From a virus: a DNA stretch of 22,617 nucleotides. The first letter of the stretch is position 1. Each line of letters begins with the position of its first letter. The notes under the pieces are model-generated. The model made no database searches. It was not told where the DNA came from and was given only the letters and a program-made list of their open reading frames with translations. This document shows positions 1 to 5,470 of this stretch, piece by piece. Location of the stretch: positions 1 through 22,617 of IMG/VR virus record IMGVR_UViG_3300036767_001225. One strand, written 5' to 3'. The translations under genes were made by a program, and so were the position numbers.

Positions 1-147
1 ATGAAGGCAGATGGTCGGTCGCTGAAACTCCCCGATCTCTCGTTTGTCCAGCCAGTCCGCGATGGTGACCGGACGTGCCACGGGCAGCACCTCCCGCCCC
101 CGCTCCGGGCGGAACGGGTTGTTCATCATGACGACGCAAGCCGGCAT
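1..147 (-). CDS. Tail tip / host specificity protein (TipJ, gpJ-like), N-terminal fragment
   Basis: Only the first 49 codons are inside the window; the gene continues past the left edge. The readable N-terminus has the pattern MNNPFRPERG, then a segment ending TIADWLDKR and QRPTICL. As I recall it, this resembles the opening of TipJ-family tail-tip proteins, the large central fibre/hub that contacts the host receptor and completes the baseplate of lambda-like phages. The ATG overlaps the stop of the NlpC/P60 gene (TAATG), so the two are translationally coupled. In this phage type the gene order NlpC/P60 then TipJ is usual, which supports the call. Nothing can be said about its receptor-binding end. 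Confidence 0.7.
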   Translation of the reverse strand, partial: MPACVVMMNNPFRPERGREVLPVARPVTIADWLDKREIGEFQRPTICLH

Positions 148-542
148 TATCCGGTAAACCTGTAAAAGCCCTCGACGGTCCAGCCGTTCAAGGACAGCGA
201 GGACAGAGATTGGAAGGCCACCCCGGCTTCCTCGGAGCAGTGCAAAACCCCGCCGCCATCAACACCGAGCCAGACACCCACATGGATGGGATAGCGGGCC
301 TGACGCATAAGCACGCAATCACCCTCGATCGCATCCGCGACCAGTTTCCAACGCCGCCGTTCCGGGTGATCCCGAAACCCGCGCGCAATGGAGAGAACAT
401 CTTCGGGATTTGGAATACCCGGCAACCTCCGACCGAAGTGCTGTTTCTGGACATGACGCACGAAGGCCCAGCAGTGATAATTGTCCGGCCCTTCCCCGTC
501 TGGTGACCAGGGAATGCCGACATAGCGTTCTGCCCAATGCAT
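147..542 (-). CDS. Phage tail assembly peptidase, NlpC/P60 family (gpK-like)
   Basis: This is a 131-residue cysteine-peptidase-like protein of the type found beside the tail tip gene in siphophages, where it is thought to cut peptidoglycan or process the tail tip during DNA entry. The likely catalytic Cys is C24 in the motif YHCWAFV, the likely His is H87 in IHVGVWL, and H101 in VLHCSEE may complete the triad. The residue before the Cys is His, not the more common Asp. I chose the ATG at 542 because an AAGGA ribosome-binding site lies just upstream. A longer reading to 686 runs through the DUF1833 remnant in a different frame and through the divergent gap. Its end overlaps the TipJ start. Confidence 0.85.
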   Translation of the reverse strand: MHWAERYVGIPWSPDGEGPDNYHCWAFVRHVQKQHFGRRLPGIPNPEDVLSIARGFRDHPERRRWKLVADAIEGDCVLMRQARYPIHVGVWLGVDGGGVLHCSEEAGVAFQSLSSLSLNGWTVEGFYRFTG

Positions 543-559
543 TGATTTATCCTTGAAAC

Positions 560-607
560 TTACCGAGCCAATCCCGGAAACCGCTTCGCCGCGTAGATTC
601 CCGCCGG
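560..607 (-). pseudogene. Remnant of a second DUF1833 gene 3' end
   Basis: Read on the minus strand, this stretch encodes IYAAKRFPGLAR followed by a stop. The intact DUF1833 gene ends TYTAKRFPGLAR and a stop at 1352. By hand alignment about 37 of 48 bases match positions 1352-1399, including a run of 14 identical bases. There is no reading frame or start for a full gene upstream of it, because the plus-strand gene 671-1315 intervenes. The remnant stop is 17 bases from the NlpC/P60 start, the spacing expected if DUF1833 once preceded NlpC/P60 directly. Confidence 0.8.
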
Positions 608-670
608 AACTCGACCCGAGCGGATCGTGTGGTAAATTCGGCAAACTAAAACTCAGTGGCTGGAGCCTTA

Positions 671-1315
671 ATGAAACAACCGTCACTCAAGTACGTTGGC
701 GACAAAAGGATACGTAATCTGCTGGCCCGCTATGCCTGTCCCGTCCCGTTTCATGCCGTGCGCACGCGATTACTCGGCAATATCGCCACCCCCAGGCTCG
801 ATGCGTCGCCCGTCCAGACCGTCAAGGACCTTTGGGGCGGCGAGTTGCCTGAGTTCGACGACATGGATGCCGTTAATTTGCTGTTTCAGGACCTGATGAG
901 CCTCTGGAATAGCCTGGCCAAACATCAGTCCCGTTCAAAGCCCTTCAAACTGTCGCGTGAAGGCATGGGATCAAGCGACGATGATCTCCGGCGATTGTGC
1001 GAGGTCCGCACGGAAGAACTCGAAGGCTTCATCGACGGCCTGTTCGGAGCCGACGAAGACGTCGACCTGCTCGAACGCGCTGTTGAAGGCATGGAGCAGA
1101 TCGGAGAAATCAACGCCATGATTCGCGGTGTTCTCGATCTTTTGGATAGGCCGGCCATGCCGCCCGCGACAGACAAGGAGCGTGCCGCCACGCTAAAAAA
1201 CGTGAAGAATCTCTCGCGCATCGCGGAGAAGGAAATCCACGCGGTCATTCTGTCGTGCAAACGAGCACGGGCACAGTCAATCCCTCAATCTGGGCCACCG
1301 CCAACGTTTCATTGA
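671..1315 (+). CDS. Cargo (moron) protein, divergent UPF0149-like
   Basis: A 214-residue soluble, mostly helical protein transcribed against the tail operon. The ATG at 671 has GGAG seven bases upstream; an earlier in-frame ATG at 656 has no comparable site. No named domain is obvious, but residues 54-85 align without gaps to residues 58-89 of the YecA/UPF0149 protein at 9914-10606: LWGGELPEF against IWGDGTPEF, then matching Met, Asn (N80/N84) and His (H85/H89). A later segment, LEGFIDGLF, resembles AEGFRDAV in the other protein. It lacks the SEC-C zinc tail. Its N-terminus (about residues 9-40) is basic and has a Cys-Pro-Val-Pro motif. I infer a diverged UPF0149 relative of unknown function carried as phage cargo; the homology is by eye only. 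Confidence 0.6.
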   Translation: MKQPSLKYVGDKRIRNLLARYACPVPFHAVRTRLLGNIATPRLDASPVQTVKDLWGGELPEFDDMDAVNLLFQDLMSLWNSLAKHQSRSKPFKLSREGMGSSDDDLRRLCEVRTEELEGFIDGLFGADEDVDLLERAVEGMEQIGEINAMIRGVLDLLDRPAMPPATDKERAATLKNVKNLSRIAEKEIHAVILSCKRARAQSIPQSGPPPTFH

Positions 1316-1329
1316 ACGGCATCGTTCAA
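1312..1329 (+). other. Hairpin over the stop codon of the cargo gene
   Basis: TTGAACG, loop GCAT, CGTTCAA form a perfect 7-bp stem that includes the TGA stop at 1313-1315. No T-run follows on either strand, so it is at best a weak or Rho-assisted terminator, placed between two convergent genes. Confidence 0.3.
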
Positions 1330-1351
1330 GATATCCCCAACAGTTAACGCG

Positions 1352-1894
1352 TCATCTCGCCAACCCCGGAAACCGCTTGGCCGTGTAGGTCTCCGACGGG
1401 AACGCCTTGTTGCCGATGTCGAGCATGCGGGCCCGCCCCGTGACCTGGAGCGCATTGGCCTCCACCTCGGTCAGCACCAGGGTGATCGGCGGGTCCATCT
1501 GGGGTCCTTCTAGGTCGGTGGAGAGATACGGCCGGTAGGCGATCTCGATTTTGTCCTGGGTCGCCACCGCCGCGTCCAGATGGCGGACGATTTCGCGTGA
1601 CACGTTATCGAGCGTCACCGTGATCTCCGGCACCGGGGCGGTGTCGATGGGTGGCAGGGATAGGTCGAAGGCGAGGGCCACGAAGGTGACCATTACCCCG
1701 CCATCCAGCGGCGCGCCCGGTTCCAGCCGCGCCGTCAGATCGGCGTGGTCGCGCACGACACGGATGGCGGTGGGATCGCCGGCGTCATCGACGAACGCCG
1801 GATGACGCAATTCCAGCGTATGCAGGATGACCACGTCGGACGGCGCCGCGGCGTAGGCCTCCTTGATGGCCTGGGAAAGCGCCGGATCGGGCAT
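1352..1894 (-). CDS. DUF1833 family phage tail protein
   Basis: A 180-residue protein matching the DUF1833 family of siphophage tail proteins. These are usually encoded just before the NlpC/P60 gene and are thought to belong to the tail tip assembly. Visible hallmarks are an N-terminal AYAAAPSDVVILHTLELRHP segment, a beta-rich middle with the strand pattern ITVTLDNVSREIV, and a C-terminal AKRFPGL. The start is 1 base after the stop of the upstream gene, so the two are coupled. Its 3' end has a diverged copy at 560-607 on the far side of the cargo gene, so this gene was probably separated from NlpC/P60 by a recombination event. Exact role in the tail is not established. Confidence 0.8.
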   Translation of the reverse strand: MPDPALSQAIKEAYAAAPSDVVILHTLELRHPAFVDDAGDPTAIRVVRDHADLTARLEPGAPLDGGVMVTFVALAFDLSLPPIDTAPVPEITVTLDNVSREIVRHLDAAVATQDKIEIAYRPYLSTDLEGPQMDPPITLVLTEVEANALQVTGRARMLDIGNKAFPSETYTAKRFPGLAR

Positions 1895-1895
1895 G

Positions 1896-2357
1896 TCACG
1901 ATGCCGTTGTTGCCGAAGCGCCTGGATAGAGACCGAGCGCCGCTTTCTCCGACCGCGCCGCGTTCACCAGCCCCTCGACGAAGGCCTTGTAGTCCTGGTC
2001 GTCCTCGCGTAGCGCCTGCAGCTCGTCGTTCAGGCTGTAGCGCTCCCGGATGGCCCGCGACACGTGGGCGTCGATCTCCTTGCAGGGATCGGCCTGCTTG
2101 CGTATTCGCTTAAAGACGTCCGCGTCCTTCTTGAACGTCAGCGGTCCCCGCAGGTTGACGATTTTCTTCTGGCGCGGCAGCTTGAAGCCGTCGGCGATGG
2201 AGCAATAGTGCACGCCGTCGATGGCGCAGAGGTAGATGTACGGCTGGACGGGCGGAGCGGGATACCCGTCGGCGTCCAATTGGGGCTCGCCGGCGGGGGC
2301 TTGCGGCGGCGTGAACCCGCCGTCAGGCGTGTCCAGCCAGGAATATATCTTGGTCAT
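1896..2357 (-). CDS. Hypothetical phage protein between fibre and DUF1833
   Basis: I do not recognise this 153-residue protein. The first 45 residues are rich in Pro, Gly and aromatic residues (SWLDTPDGGFTPP, then YPAPPVQPYIYLC) and look extended. The middle is basic (KLPRQKKIVNLRG) and the last 70 residues are predicted helical and charged, ending in a flexible Ala/Ser tail. There is no signal peptide or membrane segment. Its ribosome-binding site (GGAG) overlaps the stop of the RCC1 fibre gene, and DUF1833 follows 1 base after its stop, so it is translated with the tail tip genes. Position suggests a fibre-associated or fibre-assembly protein, which is inference only. Confidence 0.65.
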   Translation of the reverse strand: MTKIYSWLDTPDGGFTPPQAPAGEPQLDADGYPAPPVQPYIYLCAIDGVHYCSIADGFKLPRQKKIVNLRGPLTFKKDADVFKRIRKQADPCKEIDAHVSRAIRERYSLNDELQALREDDQDYKAFVEGLVNAARSEKAALGLYPGASATTAS

Positions 2358-2369
2358 GCTGTCGATCTC

Positions 2370-4202
2370 CTACATGTGAACGGGTTGGGGGATGTAGACG
2401 GCGCCGTTGGGGTGCTGACCGGCGCTGTAGCTGCTGGAAGCGCCGCAGACGAACAGCCTGCCGTCGTCGAGAAGCCAGACGCCGTCGGTGCTCGAAGAAT
2501 TGCTGTAGCCGCCGATCTCCTTGACGACGCCCTGGCATCCGGCGGGCAGATGGACCATCTGGAAGCTGTTTCTCTGGGCTGTATCGCCCATGCCGAGCTG
2601 GCCGTTGCCGTTGTAGCCGCAGGCAAACGCCCCGCCTTCGTCGTCGAGCAGGTAGGTCTGGCCGTAGGAACCGGTGCCGTTGCACAATACCTGTTTGACG
2701 CCGGCGGCGCCGGCCACCGTCCTCTGGCCGGGGGCGTTCTGCTGAACGGCGTCGCCGGCGCCCAACTGGCCGTATCCGTTATGGCCCCAGCTGTGCAGGG
2801 TCCCGTCCGTCTTGACCGCGAAGGCAAAGGTGTAATTGCCGCCGCCACAATAGAGATCGCGCACGGCGCTCAGACCGGCAAGCTTGAGGGGCGTGCTTCG
2901 ATTGGCCGTGCTGCCGTCGCCAAGCTGGCCGTAGGCGTTATAGCCGACCGAGTAGACATCGCCGTTTTCGCACAGGAAATACGTGGTCCCGTAGCTGCCG
3001 CTGCCGGTGGAGCGGACATACTTGACCGGCGTGGCGATGGCGATCGGCGCCGGGGTGGTCTGCTGGGCGGTGTTGCCGTTGCCCAGTTGCCCATAGCCAT
3101 TGTAGCCCCAGGCGTAGACCGAGCCGTCGTCGGCGACGGCGTGGAAATAGCCGTAGTTGCCCCCGGCGCCGATGACCCGGGTGACGGCCTTGTTGTCGAA
3201 GTAGCTGGGGTTGATCTGATAGGCGCGGGCCTGATTGTTGGTCCCGCCGATGCCCAATTGTCCGTAACCGTTGTAGCCCCACATCCAGACATGGCCCTGA
3301 TCGTCGAGGGCGGCGAACGAACAATAGTCGGAGCCGCCGGCGCCGCAACTGGCGATACCGACGATGGCGATGGCGTTGAGGCCTCTTACTCTGCGCGGGT
3401 AATAGCGCGACGAAAAGCTGTCGTCGCCGATTTGTCCGTAGCCGCCATATCCCCAGGCCCAGACCTCTCCATTGTCCATCAAGGCGATGGAGCCCTGATA
3501 GGTGCTTTCTATCGTCAGCGCCCTTACAGGCGTTCCGTCCGCATGAGGCGTCAGATCGAAGCCGGGCGTGGCGGCGGTAAAATAATTTTGCTGGCTGTCG
3601 CCGGTGCCCAGATAGTTGTTGCTGGAACCATAACCGATACCGCGGATATCGCCGCTCTGCATGATAAAGGTCAGGTAGTTGTTGGTTGGATTGACGTTGC
3701 CCGACTGGTTCATCAGGTGGCTGACCAGCCCGAACCTGCTGCTGTTGTCCTCGAAGTAAGCCCTAGTCACCGGCTCGGCGGGCGTCTGCGGAGCCGGAAG
3801 ATTGGCCAGATGGTTCATGGTTACCGGTTCTTGGGGGGCAAGAGGATCGGGAAGGTTGCCGATGGCGTTGCCGGCGGCGTCCAGGGGGCCGCCCAGCGCC
3901 GGCGCCGTGTCTCCGGAGACCGAAAGCAGGGCGTCGAGGCCGTTGATCTCGGCGGCCTTGGCGTCGCCGGCCGCCGTGACCCGTGTGGTCTGGGTATCGC
4001 CCTCGGCGGTGACGGCGGTGGTCTGTACCGCCCCCTCGTCCATGATCTGCTTGCGGGTGGCGGGACCGGTGATGGCCTCCACCGCCTTCGACAGGTAGGC
4101 CAGTTGCTTGGCGTCGGCGGCGTCGTCCACCGCGATGGATCGCCCCTTGGCGGCGATGTCATCTACCAGTTGCATGTATTCGGTCAGGTTTTGTCCGGGC
4201 AT
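2370..4202 (-). CDS. Tail fibre with C-terminal RCC1-type beta-propeller
   Basis: A 610-residue putative receptor-binding fibre. Residues 1-85 are helical, with short Ala/Thr/Glu repeats (residues 56-82) that suggest a trimeric coiled coil. Residues 90-160 carry linker-like repeats (ALGGPLD, then PQEPVT and PAEPVT). From about 185 to 600 there are eight RCC1-like units spaced about 57 residues apart, with the core pattern WGYNGYGQLG at about 250, 308, 365, 420, 472 and 529. The first (about 185) and last (about 581) are degenerate. Between cores lie Gly/Ser/Asn/Tyr-rich loops that differ from unit to unit. RCC1 repeats fold into a seven-bladed propeller in eukaryotic proteins; here the propeller probably forms the distal, ligand-binding end. 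The ATG has a GAGGAAAAG ribosome-binding site. Confidence 0.85.
   Translation of the reverse strand: MPGQNLTEYMQLVDDIAAKGRSIAVDDAADAKQLAYLSKAVEAITGPATRKQIMDEGAVQTTAVTAEGDTQTTRVTAAGDAKAAEINGLDALLSVSGDTAPALGGPLDAAGNAIGNLPDPLAPQEPVTMNHLANLPAPQTPAEPVTRAYFEDNSSRFGLVSHLMNQSGNVNPTNNYLTFIMQSGDIRGIGYGSSNNYLGTGDSQQNYFTAATPGFDLTPHADGTPVRALTIESTYQGSIALMDNGEVWAWGYGGYGQIGDDSFSSRYYPRRVRGLNAIAIVGIASCGAGGSDYCSFAALDDQGHVWMWGYNGYGQLGIGGTNNQARAYQINPSYFDNKAVTRVIGAGGNYGYFHAVADDGSVYAWGYNGYGQLGNGNTAQQTTPAPIAIATPVKYVRSTGSGSYGTTYFLCENGDVYSVGYNAYGQLGDGSTANRSTPLKLAGLSAVRDLYCGGGNYTFAFAVKTDGTLHSWGHNGYGQLGAGDAVQQNAPGQRTVAGAAGVKQVLCNGTGSYGQTYLLDDEGGAFACGYNGNGQLGMGDTAQRNSFQMVHLPAGCQGVVKEIGGYSNSSSTDGVWLLDDGRLFVCGASSSYSAGQHPNGAVYIPQPVHM
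2403..3650 (-). repeat. RCC1 coding repeats (eight units of about 170 bp)
   Basis: The DNA behind the RCC1 units is itself repetitive. For example, nearly the same 28-base block encoding WGYNGYGQLG occurs near 3085-3112 and 3253-3281, with further diverged copies near 2590, 2760, 2930 and 3430. Such near-identical blocks could allow unit gain, loss or shuffling by recombination. Confidence 0.75.
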
Positions 4203-4212
4203 ATTCTTTTCC

Positions 4213-4980
4213 TCATACCAAGATGTTCAAATCAAGCAAGAGAGCGTCCTCCAGATCGGAGGCCAACTCCGCCGCCGCCAGGGCGTCGGCGCCGACGGCG
4301 CCGACATTGATCGTCAGTTCATCCAGGGCGCCTTGGGAGGTGGCGGCGGCCAGTCCGGAGCCCTGGTTGTCGTATTGCACCGAAGACGCGATCCAGTCGC
4401 CGCCGGCGATCACCCCGGCCTCGTCACGGGCGGCGGCGGCCTGGACAACGCTGATGGCGGCTTGCGCCGAGCTTGTGGCCGCGTTGCCGGCGGACGCGGC
4501 GGCATCGGCGGCGGAAGTCCCGGTATTGACTTCGATGGCTTGGGCCTCGGCCAGCGCCGCGTTCACCGCCGTTTGCAACTGGTCCTGGCCGTTGAGGACT
4601 TTTTGATCAATGTCGGTGAAGGCGTTCTCGGCCACGGCCGCCTTGGCCTCTGCGGTGTCCCGCGCCGTTTCCGCCGCGAGAGCGGATGTTTGCGCATCGT
4701 CCCGCGCCGTCTCGGCGCCCGTCTCGGCGATGGTGGCGGCGTTGCGGGCTGCTTCCGCCAGGGCCCGGGCGGCCTCGACACCGGCCTGGGCGGCCAGGGC
4801 CGCGTCCCTAGCGGCGATTGCCGTGTCCTCCAATCCGATGAGCGTCCCGGATATGGTCTTGACCGGGCCGCTTTCCGTATCGACGGTAGATTGGGAATCG
4901 CCATGGACGATGTCATGCAGCTTGGCGCTCGCCGCCAGGGCCTTGTCGACGGCCGCCTGCAGGTCGGTTTGCATGGTCAT
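4213..4980 (-). CDS. Helical tail fibre / stalk protein
   Basis: A 255-residue Ala-rich protein dominated by long helices. From about residue 50 to 175 the sequence is almost uninterrupted Ala/Glu/Asp/Thr heptad-like repeats (AARDAALAAQAGVEAARAL and similar), typical of phage tail fibre shafts. The last 60 residues (GGDWIASSVQYDNQGSGLAA, then LDELTINVGAVG) resemble segments seen near the end of phage fibres and structural spike proteins. It has no recognisable enzymatic domain. The ATG at 4980 follows CAGGAG; a longer reading to 5028 overlaps the upstream gene and lacks a good site. It lies 10 bases upstream of the RCC1 fibre, so the two may form a shaft and a tip, or two parts of one appendage. 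That pairing is inferred from order only. Confidence 0.7.
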   Translation of the reverse strand: MTMQTDLQAAVDKALAASAKLHDIVHGDSQSTVDTESGPVKTISGTLIGLEDTAIAARDAALAAQAGVEAARALAEAARNAATIAETGAETARDDAQTSALAAETARDTAEAKAAVAENAFTDIDQKVLNGQDQLQTAVNAALAEAQAIEVNTGTSAADAAASAGNAATSSAQAAISVVQAAAARDEAGVIAGGDWIASSVQYDNQGSGLAAATSQGALDELTINVGAVGADALAAAELASDLEDALLLDLNILV

Positions 4981-4993
4981 CGGGAAACTCCTG

Positions 4994-5470
4994 TCAAGAA
5001 AGGGCGCCGGGCAACGTGGCGTGGACAAGCCCGTGCAGCCGGCCGATGGTGGCGAACAGGGCCGACAGGTCGCTGTCGAGCGCGATAGCGAGGCCGTCCT
5101 CGGTCAGAACGGGCCGTTCGCGGATTTCCAGTTCCGAAGTCACCTGCCAGCGGTTGCCGCGAACCACGGAGGCGTTGAACTGACGGGCGAACCTCGCCTC
5201 GTGGACAGACATCCCGATGCCGCCCAGCAGGTCGATCTCGAACCACGCGCCGCCTTCCCTGGCGCGCCAGCGGTACCAGGCCTCGAACAGGGCGAACTGG
5301 TCGCGGCGAAACGACCAGCGTACGGAAATCCGGCTCGGCACCTGTGTGAACCGCCGGCGCTGCCGGGCGGGACCGGCCTCCATCTCGGTGCGAAGGATCG
5401 CCTCGCCCGGATGAACGCCGTAGCCTTCGATACTCGGTAATGGCAAATTCTCCGGCCAGGAAACAATCAT
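4994..5470 (-). CDS. Phage minor tail protein (post-tape-measure)
   Basis: A 158-residue protein directly after the tape measure. The pattern is a short N-terminal strand (LPSIEGYGV), then RTEMEAGPARQRRRF, a helix with FEAWYRW, then GAWFEIDLL and a C-terminal ELEIRERPVL. Proteins with this RQRRRFT / GAWF arrangement occur next to tape measures in transposable and lambda-like siphophages, where the slot is usually a distal-tail or minor tail component. The start ATG shares a base with the tape measure stop (TGATG), giving tight translational coupling; a TTG one codon earlier is also possible. The exact role (distal tail ring or tip adaptor) is inferred from position. Confidence 0.65.
   Translation of the reverse strand: MIVSWPENLPLPSIEGYGVHPGEAILRTEMEAGPARQRRRFTQVPSRISVRWSFRRDQFALFEAWYRWRAREGGAWFEIDLLGGIGMSVHEARFARQFNASVVRGNRWQVTSELEIRERPVLTEDGLAIALDSDLSALFATIGRLHGLVHATLPGALS

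Noticed and set aside
2370-3700. Diversity-generating retroelement target in the RCC1 fibre
   Set aside because: The loops are rich in Asn, Tyr and Ser, but no template repeat, reverse transcriptase or C-type lectin fold is in the window.
2064-4310. A 748-codon open frame on the plus strand opposite the RCC1 fibre
   Set aside because: It is rich in Val, Ala, Gly and Asp, has no domain, and mirrors the codon use of the real gene. GC-rich repeats suppress stops in antisense.
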